Positions 13,865 through 22,389 of a stretch of DNA of 45,785 bases are shown here, one piece after another. Position 1 is the stretch's first letter, and the number at the start of each line of letters is the position of its first letter. Origin of the DNA: Clostridia bacterium (GTDB lineage: Bacteria > Bacillota > Clostridia > Oscillospirales > CAG-272); NCBI GenBank assembly GCA_017631325.1, contig JAGBTM010000025.1, positions 66,620 to 112,404 on the forward strand. The letters are read 5' to 3'. A program made the translations under genes and the position numbers. The notes beneath the pieces are model-generated. The model made no database searches. It was not told the origin of the DNA and was given only the letters and a program-made list of their open reading frames with translations.

Positions 13865-16249
13865 TTAGTATTTTTTGCCACTTCGGTTAAACTGTCTGCC
13901 CGTTCCTGATTTACCGACGTACTCACCGACGGGCAGCGTGTAGTAGAAATACGGAAGCGTATCGAGCGTAGGACGAGGTATATTCTCCGATATTTCCCTG
14001 TAAACGTACTCTGCGTCTGTTATGCTTATATCTGCCTTAAAGCTCCTTTCAGGGATATTGAGAAGCGCTACCTTTACTCTGTTTTCCTCGGGGCAGGTGG
14101 GGTCGCAAACGCCCTTTGAGACAGCGTCGTAGTCGCATAAAACGTGCCTGTCACACATCTCACTCGGCGCATTATCCGGGGTGAAATATCCGTAGCCCAG
14201 ACGCGAAGTGCGAACGTCGTATCTACACGCCTCGGAATAGAGTTTTCCCGAGTCCATACAATAGGGACGGTACACAAGGCCCTCGGTAGAAAAGCTCTTG
14301 AGCGTACTTTTTGACTTTATAATATCCTCGTGTACAGCGAGCATTACCTCATCCCAAATTTTAAGATGTGATTTTGAGAGAGATGCAACCGAGCTTGTGC
14401 CGTTATCGTATCCCGACCATATACCAGCCGTGTAATAGGGTGTGTAGCCAACGAACAGCTTGTCGCGATTATTTGAGGACGTACCCGTCTTTCCCGCGAG
14501 GTCAACGAAGGATTTTAGTGTCAGCGATTTTGCAGTTCCGTCCTCTGTAACGCCCTTGAGAAGCTGTGTCATGATTTTCGATGTCGTATCCTTAAACACA
14601 CGCTCTTCTTTTTGTGGATTTGCGAGCACTTCTCCGCCTTTTGTATCCAAAACTGCCATATAAGTTGAGGCAGTTTTCAAAATTCCGTCGTTTCCGAGAG
14701 AACCGTAGGCCTCTGTAAGCTTTCTTAGTGAGATGCCGTTTGTAAGCTGACCGAATGCTAATGGAGATGGCGCAAGGTCTGTGAGCGTCTTTGCGCCCTT
14801 TGTTTTTTGCTCCCTGACGAGTGTGTCAAAATGGAATTTTCCGACAAGCTCACCATATATTTTTTCGGCTCCGCGCAGGCTGTAAAGCTTTAGAGCCACG
14901 GTGTTTTTCGAGAGCCTTACGGCATCGGTTACGGTAGTAAGTCCTGCGTATACGTTTGGCGAATTGTGAGGGTACGGAGTATATTCGTCACCGTTCTCAT
15001 AGAATGCGACGGGCGTATCGTCAATAACCGTGGCGCAGTTTATTTTTCCCTCGTCAATAAGAGGCGCGTAAATTGACAGAGGCTTTATGGTTGATGCGGG
15101 CGTGTGAGGGACTGTCGCGTGATTTAAGAGCCTGTTGCCCTGTTTTTTACCTGCTCTGCCGATTATACCTACGATATTTCCCTCCATAGTATCGGTTATG
15201 ACCATTGCGTAATTAAGACCGTTATTTACCTCACTCGGAAGATTATCGGGATTTTCAAAATACTCCTCCATTTTTGTCTGCACGTCCTCATTCACGGTGG
15301 TATAGACCGAATATCCACCGCTAAGCAGAAGGATACGGGCCGCAGCATCAGATATTGAATACTTAATAGCTAAATCCGAGGATACGTCGTCTATGGCGCA
15401 CTCTACAAACCAAGAGTAGTACCTATTTGCGTTGCTCTCGCGCGGCGCGACCGTCAGAGGCTGCGCTACCGCCTCAGCATACTCCGCGTCGGATAAAATC
15501 CCCGTATTATTCATAACCTTAAGGACTATATTTCGCTTTTTAAGGCAGGCGTCGGGGTTATTGTAGGGGTTGTAAGCGCTTGGGGCGTTAGTTATTCCTA
15601 TGAGCGTTGCAGCCTCGGCGGCTGTAAGCTCGCTCGGTGTCTTAGCAAAATATTTTTCGGCAGCTACACCGACGCCGTACATATTTTCACCCATAGGTAT
15701 TACGTTGAGGTAAAGCTCAAATATTTCGTCCTTTGAATAGCGTTTTTCAATATGAAAGGCTCTGAGCATCTCGGATAGCTTGCGCGTTACGGTAAGCTCG
15801 TTATCTCCGCTTACGTTTTTGACGAGCTGCTGAGTTATTGTAGATGCACCAAACCGGTTGTCACTGCCGACAAGATAGTTGATAGCTGCGAGGGCTGTGC
15901 GCTTAATATCTACACCGCTGTGAGAATAAAATTCTCTATCCTCGACTGCCAAAAATCCGTCTTTTATATTGCTTGATATTTCGTCAAGCGATACGTATTC
16001 GCGTCTTACGGTTCCGGACTGCCATATCTGCTTTGGAGTATACGAGCTGTACATATCCTCGGGGCTCTCGTCAGCATAGAAAACCGTGGGCGAAAAATCG
16101 CGTGCCTTTTCAAATAAAATTTCGTCTGCCTCATAATTTATATTGATTTTCGCATAAATGTACAGTGCGCCGATACATACGAGGACGAGTGACGCCACGC
16201 TTACAAGGGTAATAGCCACGCCCTTCAGAAATCTGTGTTTTTTCTTCAT
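13865..16249 (-). CDS. Class A penicillin-binding protein (PBP1A type)
   Basis: This 794-residue bifunctional enzyme polymerises glycan strands and cross-links peptides outside the membrane. It has a short cytoplasmic start, one membrane helix (about 11-33), a glycosyltransferase domain with catalytic Glu103 in AVEDREFYSH, and GASTITQQLVKN (134-145). The transpeptidase domain has the S-x-x-K motif STIK with nucleophile Ser386, the S-x-N motif SKN at 447-449, and K-T-G at 587-589. The last 150 residues are Cys-containing and of unclear role. SD GAGAGGAT lies in a 15-bp hairpin (16256-16300). It lies 391 bp beyond truA and may have separate control. Confidence 0.94.
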   Translation of the reverse strand: MKKKHRFLKGVAITLVSVASLVLVCIGALYIYAKININYEADEILFEKARDFSPTVFYADESPEDMYSSYTPKQIWQSGTVRREYVSLDEISSNIKDGFLAVEDREFYSHSGVDIKRTALAAINYLVGSDNRFGASTITQQLVKNVSGDNELTVTRKLSEMLRAFHIEKRYSKDEIFELYLNVIPMGENMYGVGVAAEKYFAKTPSELTAAEAATLIGITNAPSAYNPYNNPDACLKKRNIVLKVMNNTGILSDAEYAEAVAQPLTVAPRESNANRYYSWFVECAIDDVSSDLAIKYSISDAAARILLLSGGYSVYTTVNEDVQTKMEEYFENPDNLPSEVNNGLNYAMVITDTMEGNIVGIIGRAGKKQGNRLLNHATVPHTPASTIKPLSIYAPLIDEGKINCATVIDDTPVAFYENGDEYTPYPHNSPNVYAGLTTVTDAVRLSKNTVALKLYSLRGAEKIYGELVGKFHFDTLVREQKTKGAKTLTDLAPSPLAFGQLTNGISLRKLTEAYGSLGNDGILKTASTYMAVLDTKGGEVLANPQKEERVFKDTTSKIMTQLLKGVTEDGTAKSLTLKSFVDLAGKTGTSSNNRDKLFVGYTPYYTAGIWSGYDNGTSSVASLSKSHLKIWDEVMLAVHEDIIKSKSTLKSFSTEGLVYRPYCMDSGKLYSEACRYDVRTSRLGYGYFTPDNAPSEMCDRHVLCDYDAVSKGVCDPTCPEENRVKVALLNIPERSFKADISITDAEYVYREISENIPRPTLDTLPYFYYTLPVGEYVGKSGTGRQFNRSGKKY

Positions 16250-16255
16250 AAAGCA

Positions 16256-16300
16256 ATATCCTCTCTGTGCTTTTAATATAATTTGGCACGGAGAGGATAT
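16256..16300 (-). promoter_or_regulatory. Hairpin sequestering the Shine-Dalgarno of the PBP gene
   Basis: ATATCCTCTCTGTGC (16256-16270) and GCACGGAGAGGATAT (16286-16300) are complementary over 15 bp apart from one G-U-type pair, with a 15-nt AT-rich loop. In the minus-strand mRNA the 3' arm contains GAGAGGAT, the ribosome site 6 nt before the PBP start codon. If transcription begins upstream of 16300, the site would be base-paired. No U-tract follows, so termination is less likely. Confidence 0.6.
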
Positions 16301-16404
16301 TTGTATTTTGTTTATTGGTGGTAATTTTCCTAATTTTATGTAAGTTCTATTACAGCGTCTTGAAAGGATTTGCGCGTTCGGCAGAACGTCAAAATGCCTT
16401 TACC
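16301..16404. other. Non-coding stretch between the PBP hairpin and the 43-bp array
   Basis: About 100 bp with no credible gene. I see no strong sigma-A promoter for the penicillin-binding protein gene here. The AT-rich stretch 16300-16345 could hold a weak one. Confidence 0.4.
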
Positions 16405-16640
16405 GAGATGCAGGCTGTCGGGCGTGATGTCAGCGCCAAGCTATGCCAAGATGTAGGCTGTCGGGCGTGATGTAAGCGCCAAGCTATGCCAAGATGCAGG
16501 CTGTCGGGCGTGATGTCAGCGAAAAGCTGTGCCAAGATGTAGGCTGTCGGGCGTAATATCAGCGCCAAGCTATGCCAAGATGTAGGCTGTCGGGCGTGAT
16601 GTCAGCGAAAAGCTGTGCCAAGATGTAGGCTTTCACGTTA
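16405..16640 (-). repeat. 43-bp tandem array derived from the truA 3' end
   Basis: The motif GATG(C/T)AGGCT recurs at 16407, 16450, 16493, 16536, 16579 and 16622, exactly 43 bp apart, with a related GATACAGGCC at 16661 inside truA. Read on the minus strand each unit begins CCCGACAGCCTACATCTTGG and continues through TGG and a TGA, which matches the last codons and stop of truA (CCCGACGGCCTGTATCTC...TGGTACTGA). Units alternate between two versions, GCGCCAAGCTATGCC and GCGAAAAGCTGTGCC. Because 43 is not a multiple of three there is no open frame. Confidence 0.9.
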
Positions 16641-17384
16641 TCAGTACCACACTCTGTTGAGATACAGGCCGTCGGGTGGGGCTGTCATTCCTGCTCTCTT
16701 TCGGTCGCAGGAGGCAATTATTTCGGGGATTATATTGGGCTGTATTCTGCCGTGTGCAACCTCGATAAGCGTTCCGACGATTATTCTGACCATATTGTAA
16801 AGAAAGCCGTCGGCTCTTACTCTGATTTCTATTAAATCACCGTTTTTTTCAACGCTGAGGTGCGTAATGCATCTTACGGTATCCTCGGTGTCAGAGCCCT
16901 CGGACATAAAGGCACAAAAATCCTGCTTACCCAAAAAATACCGAGCCGCCTCGTTCATTTTATAGATGCCTGAGCTATCAATTTTTCTGGCTATAAACCA
17001 GGCTCTGCCGTATTCAAACGGGTCGTAGACAGCCGTATTTATTATTCTGTAAAGATACTCCTTTTCAACCACGTCGTAGCGAGGGTGAAAATCCTCGGAG
17101 CATTCCTCGGCATAGTAGAGCGACAAATCCTCAGGCAGATAGCGAGAGACTGCCACGGGCAGCTTCTCCGGGGGAATAGTACCGCCGTCGCACTCAACGG
17201 TTAGGCAAAACTCGTTTGCGTGTACGCCTCTGTCTGTACGGCTGCAGCCTGTAACCTTGCAGGGCTTACCGAAGGCCAAGAGAAGCCCCTCGGAAAGCTC
17301 ACGCTGAACGGTACGCTCGTTTGGCTGAACCTGAAAGCCGTGAAAATTCGTTCCGAGATATTTGATTTTGGCAAAGTACTTCAT
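16641..17384 (-). CDS. truA: tRNA pseudouridine(38-40) synthase TruA
   Basis: TruA converts uridines 38-40 of the tRNA anticodon stem to pseudouridine. The 247-residue protein starts MKYFAKIKYLGTNFHGFQ, has the catalytic Asp in GCSRTDRGVHA near 47-57, FHPRYDVVEKEYLYRI near 98-113, FMSEGSDTEDTVR, and the conserved end MTAPPDGLYLNRVWY. I chose ATG 17384; an in-frame TTG at 17423 would add 13 non-conserved residues. It lies 41 bp after ecfT. Its 3' end appears to have seeded the 43-bp array just downstream. Confidence 0.95.
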   Translation of the reverse strand: MKYFAKIKYLGTNFHGFQVQPNERTVQRELSEGLLLAFGKPCKVTGCSRTDRGVHANEFCLTVECDGGTIPPEKLPVAVSRYLPEDLSLYYAEECSEDFHPRYDVVEKEYLYRIINTAVYDPFEYGRAWFIARKIDSSGIYKMNEAARYFLGKQDFCAFMSEGSDTEDTVRCITHLSVEKNGDLIEIRVRADGFLYNMVRIIVGTLIEVAHGRIQPNIIPEIIASCDRKRAGMTAPPDGLYLNRVWY

Positions 17385-17425
17385 ATTATTCTCACATTTG
17401 TCGTGTTTTATGAAAAACAACAATA

Positions 17426-18286
17426 TCAGATTTTATAAAATATGATATCAAGCAAAAGACCGGAAAAGCTCATACTGTAAGGGAGCGTTGATAAGAGCGC
17501 CACGGCAGTAAGGATAAGCACGGATACCGCCATAAATGCCAAGTCGCGAGCACGGTATTCGAGCTTGACGAGCTTCGTTCTGTTCTTGTCACCGCGATAG
17601 CATCTCGATTCCATAGCGGTTGCAAGCTCCTCTGCCCTCTTGAAAGAGGAAACGATGAGGGGAATCAAGATAGGCACGAGCGCACGGGCGCGCTTGATAA
17701 GGCTACCCGATGTAAAGTCGGCTCCGCGCGACTTCTGCGCGTTCATAATCTTCTCGGTTTCCTCGATAAGCGTGGGGATAAAGCGCAGGGCTATTGACAT
17801 CATCATAGCAAAGGTATGCACAGGCACGCCTATTCTCTTAAGAGGTGACAGAAGCGACTCAAGACCGTCGGTCAAGGCTATGGGAGACGTCGTATAGGTG
17901 AGAAGCATACTCGTCAGGACTATCAGGAGCGTTACACGAAGAGCCATGAAAATCGCGCGTACGATACCCTCGGTATATATTTTGATTATCCACACGTCGA
18001 CAAGAGGCTCGCCTCTGCCCTCGGTCATAAAGATATTGAGAAGCGAGGTGAAAATCAAAATAAACAGTATAGGCTTTATGCCCTTGATGATAACGTCAAG
18101 AGAAATTCGGCTTATCGATATAAGCAAAAGCGTAATAAGGGTAAGAAATACAAATGAGGCCGTATTGTTAGCCAAAAATACGGTAACGATAGCAAGGACG
18201 GCGAGTATTATTTTGGTTCTTGGGTCGAGCTTGTGAAGTGGAGAGTATCCTGGGAAAAACTGGCCTAAGGTGATATCGGAAATCAT
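17426..18286 (-). CDS. ecfT: Energy-coupling factor transporter transmembrane subunit EcfT
   Basis: EcfT is the membrane scaffold that connects the EcfA1/EcfA2 ATPases to substrate-binding S components for vitamins or metals. The 286-residue protein has five or six hydrophobic segments (about 27-45, 46-60, 69-87, 106-126 and 255-280) and the two cytoplasmic coupling helices with Ala/Ser-Arg-Gly type motifs: AQKSRGADF near 177 and MESRCYRG near 218. It overlaps ecfA2 by 4 bp. No S component is encoded nearby, as expected for a shared group II module. Confidence 0.94.
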   Translation of the reverse strand: MISDITLGQFFPGYSPLHKLDPRTKIILAVLAIVTVFLANNTASFVFLTLITLLLISISRISLDVIIKGIKPILFILIFTSLLNIFMTEGRGEPLVDVWIIKIYTEGIVRAIFMALRVTLLIVLTSMLLTYTTSPIALTDGLESLLSPLKRIGVPVHTFAMMMSIALRFIPTLIEETEKIMNAQKSRGADFTSGSLIKRARALVPILIPLIVSSFKRAEELATAMESRCYRGDKNRTKLVKLEYRARDLAFMAVSVLILTAVALLSTLPYSMSFSGLLLDIIFYKI

Positions 18287-19146
18287 GCCGTTCCCCCCTT
18301 CATATATGCAATTATAGCGTCACGCACGCCCTCTACGGTATAAAGCGTGCCCGTGAGGTTTACACCGCGACGACACAGCTCACGCGCAATTTTTGCGACA
18401 GCGGGAACGTCAAGACCAACCTCGCTAAGAGCGTCCGGGTCGGAGAAAATTTCTGCTGTCGTACCGCTTTTATAAACTCTTGAGCTATTCATAACCACGA
18501 CGTTGTCGCAGTAGTGCGCCATATCCTCCATCGAGTGACTGACGAGAATTACCGTCGCACCGCTTCTCTCGGCATAGAGTCTGAGTCCGCCGAGAATTTC
18601 ACGTCTGCCGCGCGGGTCAAGTCCTGCTGCCGGCTCGTCGAGCACGAGCACCTCGGGGCGCATAGCTATAATACCTGCTATGGCAGCGCGCCTTTTCTGG
18701 CCTCCCGAGAGGTCGAAGGGGGATTTATCCAACACGTCCTCGCCAATGCCGACAAATCCTGCTGATTCGCTGACACGCTCTGCTATCTCGTCCTCGGAAA
18801 GACCGAGGTTCTTCGGCGCAAAGGCAATGTCCTCTCTGACGGTTTCGTCAAAGAGCTGATACTCAGGATACTGCATAACAAGTCCAACGCGATATCTGAT
18901 TTTGTGTATTTCCTTGGGATTTGTCCATATATCCTCACCGTCGAGGAAAACTCTTCCCTCGGTCGGCTTATACAGTCCGTTCAAGAGATTAACCAGGGTG
19001 GATTTACCCGAGCCTGTATGTCCTATAAGGCCGGTAATCTTACCTCTCTCAAACGAAACGGTCACGTTATCGAGCGCGAGCTTCTCAAACGGAGTACCGC
19101 GCCCGTAGATATACGAGACGTTTTCAAGCTTTAATATCTCATTCAT
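18283..19146 (-). CDS. ecfA2: Energy-coupling factor transporter ATPase EcfA2
   Basis: EcfA2 is one of two ATPases driving ECF transport. Taking ATG 19146 gives 287 residues that start MNEILKLENVSYIYGRGTPF. Walker A is GHTGSGKST near 40-48, the Q-loop VMQYPEYQLF, the signature LSGGQKRR, Walker B VLVLDEPAAGLDP, and the switch His in VSHSMEDM. The family's C-terminal dimerisation region follows. An in-frame ATG at 19215 lies within the end of ecfA1 and lacks a ribosome site, so I prefer 19146 (SD AAAGGAAA, rather distant). Confidence 0.94.
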   Translation of the reverse strand: MNEILKLENVSYIYGRGTPFEKLALDNVTVSFERGKITGLIGHTGSGKSTLVNLLNGLYKPTEGRVFLDGEDIWTNPKEIHKIRYRVGLVMQYPEYQLFDETVREDIAFAPKNLGLSEDEIAERVSESAGFVGIGEDVLDKSPFDLSGGQKRRAAIAGIIAMRPEVLVLDEPAAGLDPRGRREILGGLRLYAERSGATVILVSHSMEDMAHYCDNVVVMNSSRVYKSGTTAEIFSDPDALSEVGLDVPAVAKIARELCRRGVNLTGTLYTVEGVRDAIIAYMKGGTA

Positions 19147-19201
19147 TTCGAGTTTTATTTCCTTTTTTGAGAAAATGTCTTTTAGTCGGTTCGAACTCTG
19201 C

Positions 19202-20080
19202 TTACCTATGTCCATCGAGCTTTGTTAAGAGAAGCTCCACACACTCCTCACAAGTGAGCGCCTCGCCCTGAATACCAAGGCCGAGAGAGTTAAGCTCGGT
19301 GAGAAGCTCGCTTGACTGAGGTGCCTCAAGTCCCATCTTGTGAAGCCTTTTTACGTCCGAGAACACCTCGCGCGGCGTGCCGTCCATAACGATTTCACCT
19401 TCACTTATAACCACTACTCTGTCGGCTCCTGCCGCCTCATCCATATAGTGAGTTATGTTTATAACGGTGATTTTTTCGTTCCTGTTAAGCTCCTTCATAA
19501 TATCAATAACGTCGCGGCGGCCTATCGGGTCGAGCATTGCCGTGGATTCGTCGAAGATTATTACGTCGGGCTTCATAGCGATTATGCCTGCGATGGCTAC
19601 TCTCTGCTTCTGTCCACCCGAGAGCTTGTGGGGGGCGTGGCGAGCGTATTCGGTCATTTTGACCTTGGCAAGCGCTGAGTTTACACGTCGGCGGATTTCC
19701 TCTCTTGGAAGTCCAAGGTTTTCGGGGCCAAACGCTACGTCCTCCTCTACCACCGTTGCGACGAGCTGGTTATCGGGGTTCTGGAATACCATACCAACCT
19801 TGCGCCTGACGTCGAATACACCGTCTTCGGTGAAGTCCTCGCGCGTTATATCGACCCCGTCAATAAATATCTTGCCCGAGGTGGGCGAAAGTATCATATT
19901 GAGAAGCTTTGCAAGAGTGGACTTGCCCGAGCCGTTGTGTCCGAGAATTGCAACGTACTCACCGCGATTTACGATGAGATTTATATTCTTTACTCCTTTT
20001 TGCTCCGCCGTATCGGCAAAGCCGTCCTCACCCTCGTAAAAAAAGGTAAGATTTTCGGTTCTTATTAAAGTGTTATCCAT
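19202..20080 (-). CDS. ecfA1: Energy-coupling factor transporter ATPase EcfA1
   Basis: This is the partner ATPase of EcfA2. From ATG 20080 the protein has 292 residues and begins MDNTLIRTENLTFFYEG. Walker A is GHNGSGKST, the Q-loop MVFQNPDNQLVATVV, the signature LSGGQKQRVAIAG, Walker B DVIIFDESTAMLDP (the Ser in place of Pro is typical of EcfA1), and the switch His is in NITHYMDEA. The ORF extends upstream to 20206 but that part overlaps the methyltransferase gene and has no conserved sequence. SD GGAAAAG precedes the chosen ATG. Confidence 0.95.
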   Translation of the reverse strand: MDNTLIRTENLTFFYEGEDGFADTAEQKGVKNINLIVNRGEYVAILGHNGSGKSTLAKLLNMILSPTSGKIFIDGVDITREDFTEDGVFDVRRKVGMVFQNPDNQLVATVVEEDVAFGPENLGLPREEIRRRVNSALAKVKMTEYARHAPHKLSGGQKQRVAIAGIIAMKPDVIIFDESTAMLDPIGRRDVIDIMKELNRNEKITVINITHYMDEAAGADRVVVISEGEIVMDGTPREVFSDVKRLHKMGLEAPQSSELLTELNSLGLGIQGEALTCEECVELLLTKLDGHR

Positions 20081-20172
20081 ATTCTTTTCCGTTTTTTTGG
20101 ATTTTCTGCCGTTCGGTACGGCCGCGTATTTATAAGAGATTTGCGACAAGTGAGCCTTTTTATATGACGAAA

Positions 20173-21036
20173 TCATTTGAACGTCACTCTTACACTCGAG
20201 CCGCAAGGCAACGCAAGGCCGCTATCCTCTACGGGAAGTCCAAGCTCGTCCGCCTCACTTCTGCCCGCGCGGGAGCGAAGAAGCCGCGTTTCTGCTATAT
20301 AGCGCATGGTAGATGCCGAAAGACCCGTCGTGTAGGAATTTAGAAGAAAAAATAGTGGCTCGTCCGAAAGAACGCCCGATACGAGCGAAACGAACTCGTC
20401 AATGCTCTCCTCGATTTTCCATACCTCACCCGTAGGTCCTCTGCCGTACGAGGGTGGGTCCATAATAATGCCGTCATACTTGTTGCCACGACGTATCTCA
20501 CGCTCAACGAACTTCTTACAGTCGTCAACGATGTAGCGTATGGGTGCGTCGGAAAGACCTGAGAGCTGTGCGTTCTCTTTGGCGGCCTGCACCATACCCT
20601 TTGCGGCATCAACGTGACAAACAGATGCTCCTGCCGCTGCGGCAGCAACGGTTGCTCCTCCGGTATACGCGAAGAGGTTAAGCACCTTTATAGGACGGCC
20701 TGCGTTTCTAATCAGCTCTGAGAACCAGTCCCAGTTTGCCGCCTGCTCGGGAAAAAGACCCGTATGCTTAAAGCCCATAGGCTTTATTCTGAATTTAAGG
20801 TCACGGTAGGATATTACCCAGCTCTCAGGAAGCTTGTTGTCGCTCCAGGCTCCTCCGCCCGAGCGAGAACGCTTGTAGCTTGCGTCGGCACTCTGCCAGA
20901 GCTTATTCTTCTTCTCGGTCTTCCATATAACCTGAGGGTCGGGACGAATGAGCGAGTACTTTCCCCACCTCTCGAGCTTCTCTCCCGATGACGTATCTAT
21001 TACCGTGTAGTCGGTCCATTTATCTGCAATCCACAT
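20173..21036 (-). CDS. Class I SAM-dependent methyltransferase (RlmI/YccW-like domain)
   Basis: This 287-residue protein contains a Rossmann methyltransferase domain of the kind found in 23S rRNA m5C methyltransferases: PIKVLNLFAYTGGATVAAAAAG (shown here in part, about 116-137), an acidic VDAAKGMVQAAKEN, and a catalytic-type DPPSYGRGP near 193-201. The N-terminal 100 residues are not a PUA domain, unlike RlmI. It lies 19 bp after ruvC and 92 bp before ecfA1, so it is probably co-transcribed. Its RNA target, if any, cannot be told from sequence. Confidence 0.8.
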   Translation of the reverse strand: MWIADKWTDYTVIDTSSGEKLERWGKYSLIRPDPQVIWKTEKKNKLWQSADASYKRSRSGGGAWSDNKLPESWVISYRDLKFRIKPMGFKHTGLFPEQAANWDWFSELIRNAGRPIKVLNLFAYTGGATVAAAAAGASVCHVDAAKGMVQAAKENAQLSGLSDAPIRYIVDDCKKFVEREIRRGNKYDGIIMDPPSYGRGPTGEVWKIEESIDEFVSLVSGVLSDEPLFFLLNSYTTGLSASTMRYIAETRLLRSRAGRSEADELGLPVEDSGLALPCGSSVRVTFK

Positions 21037-21055
21037 ATCTTTACTCCGATGTAGC

Positions 21056-21556
21056 TTATCGCTTGTTGTAATATTTGCCTATTGCCGAGGCTCTGCACTG
21101 TGAATGGCATATAGCTATCGCAACGGCATCGGCGGTATCGTCGGGCTTAGGGGGGCTTTTCAACCTCAGTATCGTCGTAACCATAGATATAACCTGATGC
21201 TTCTCTGCCTTGCCGTAGCCTACGACTGCCTGCTTGACCTGAAGAGGCGTGTACTCGCTGATTTTCACACCCTTTGAAAAGGCTGTGCAAAGAATTACTC
21301 CGCGCGCCTCGGCAACGGCAATTCCCGTGGTGATGTTGGTGTTGAAAAACAGCTCCTCTATCGCCATCTCCTCAGGCTTGTACTTATCTATTATTGCCTC
21401 GAGGTCGCATTTTATCGTAGCGAGGCGCGCTTCGATATCGGTATGCGCCGGCGTTCTGATAGCGCCAAAGGCTATTGGACGGAGTGAGCCACGCTCACTC
21501 TCAAGAACCGCCCAGCCGACGATGGCAAGGCCGGGGTCTATGCCAAGTATTCTCAA
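21056..21556 (-). CDS. ruvC: Holliday junction endonuclease RuvC
   Basis: RuvC dimers resolve Holliday junctions. The 166-residue protein has the four acidic catalytic positions: Asp7 in GIDPGLAIVGWA, Glu67 in AIEELFFNTN, and the Asp pair in PDDTADAVAIAICH near 138-151. The start codon is TTG, placed 6 nt after a strong AGGAGGTG. No ATG is possible at this position. ruvA and ruvB are not adjacent. It is the first gene of a run that continues through the ecf genes and truA. Confidence 0.95.
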   Translation of the reverse strand: MRILGIDPGLAIVGWAVLESERGSLRPIAFGAIRTPAHTDIEARLATIKCDLEAIIDKYKPEEMAIEELFFNTNITTGIAVAEARGVILCTAFSKGVKISEYTPLQVKQAVVGYGKAEKHQVISMVTTILRLKSPPKPDDTADAVAIAICHSQCRASAIGKYYNKR

Positions 21557-21594
21557 GGTGCACCTCCTATTAAATTTAAAATAATTATCACCAT

Positions 21595-21623
21595 ATTATA
21601 ACACAACTTTCGGCGCTAGTCAA
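21595..21623 (-). promoter_or_regulatory. Promoter of the ruvC operon
   Basis: On the minus strand TTGACT (21618-21623), a 17-bp spacer and TATAAT (21595-21600) give a promoter one base from consensus. The likely start is about 32 nt upstream of the TTG start codon of ruvC. Confidence 0.8.
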
Positions 21624-21674
21624 TCAATCAGAGAAAAATAGTGTAAAATAATGTGTTTTTGCATTATATGCAAA

Positions 21675-21716
21675 AGGAAAGCCATCACGCGTGTGTGATG
21701 GCTTTCCTCTGTTTTT
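21675..21716. terminator. Bidirectional intrinsic terminator after the accessory cluster
   Basis: AGGAAAGCCATCAC (21675-21688) and GTGATGGCTTTCCT (21695-21708) form a 14-bp perfect stem with a 6-nt loop. The plus side is followed by CTGTTTTTT and the minus side by TTTGCAT. It lies 26 nt past the stop of the bilin-reductase-like gene and separates that cluster from ruvC. Confidence 0.85.
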
Positions 21717-21741
21717 TCGTTGCTTCGGTGTATTTTCTAAA

Positions 21742-22389
21742 TTATTTTTCCGTGCCGAAAAGCACTTTTTTGAATAGGTCTTTAGTCTTATCGTAGCCGA
21801 GCGCCTTCTTGAATACGTCGGTTGAAGGACCTCCGTTTGTAAGAAGCCCGTTTACGTACACGTTAGCCTTTTTCACCTTTTCGTCAGCATCACAGCCTGC
21901 ATACGCCGAGGCGCAAAGGTACTGCCGAAGATGCTCGGAAGCCAAGGAATTCAGTTCTTCTGCCTTGTTTTTTCTCTCTTTTTTCGAAATACTTGAAGGC
22001 AGCTTGATGTTATCATACCAATGCTCGCCGGGATCTCTGTCCGTAAGGTGAGAGTATTTTTCCTTAGTTCTATCGAGCTGTGTAAGGTCGCATTTTTCAA
22101 GCATCGTATCGTAGAGCTCGACTATTAAGGTATCGTTGCCCATAGCTAATATGCGGTCGTAGGAATATAGTGGCAGGTCCACGTACATCGGATTAATGAT
22201 AAGCGTATCCATCTTCATCAGTCCGAAAAATCCCTTCGCAGACATAACCGATACGTGACCGAGCCCCTCAGCAATATACGCTAGTACGGTAAATTTCATA
22301 CCCGAGACCTTGAGTGAAGAAAATTCACAGGGCTCAAGCGCTTTAAGAGGATATTTTTCTCCGATTATCCTTAAGAGCTTGTCAGTCAT
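21742..22389 (-). CDS. Protein resembling ferredoxin-dependent bilin reductases
   Basis: I do not recognise this 215-residue protein as a named family with certainty, but by eye it follows the layout of ferredoxin-dependent bilin reductases such as PcyA (about 250 residues). Residues 60-93 (MKMDTLIINPMYVDLPLYSY, then DRILAMGNDTLIVE) align with PcyA's FPEPLYGLPLFGCD region. That puts Asp78 at the position of catalytic Asp105, but PcyA's His88 is not conserved. A central W-containing stretch and the C-terminal GGPSTDVFKKALG...LFKKVLFG match the family's D-x-T-R-x-V-L-x-x-A-F-G...VLFD end. It is soluble and the last gene of the cluster, overlapping the membrane protein gene by 4 bp. The bilin substrate and the fold are inferences. 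Confidence 0.55.
   Translation of the reverse strand: MTDKLLRIIGEKYPLKALEPCEFSSLKVSGMKFTVLAYIAEGLGHVSVMSAKGFFGLMKMDTLIINPMYVDLPLYSYDRILAMGNDTLIVELYDTMLEKCDLTQLDRTKEKYSHLTDRDPGEHWYDNIKLPSSISKKERKNKAEELNSLASEHLRQYLCASAYAGCDADEKVKKANVYVNGLLTNGGPSTDVFKKALGYDKTKDLFKKVLFGTEK

Noticed and set aside
16256-16300. An intrinsic terminator after the 43-bp array
   Set aside because: The minus-strand side lacks a T-run; the plus side has one but no plus-strand gene precedes it. Masking of the ribosome site is the better reading.
19147-19215. A longer ecfA2 starting at 19215
   Set aside because: The extension overlaps the ecfA1 end, has no ribosome site and no conserved residues.
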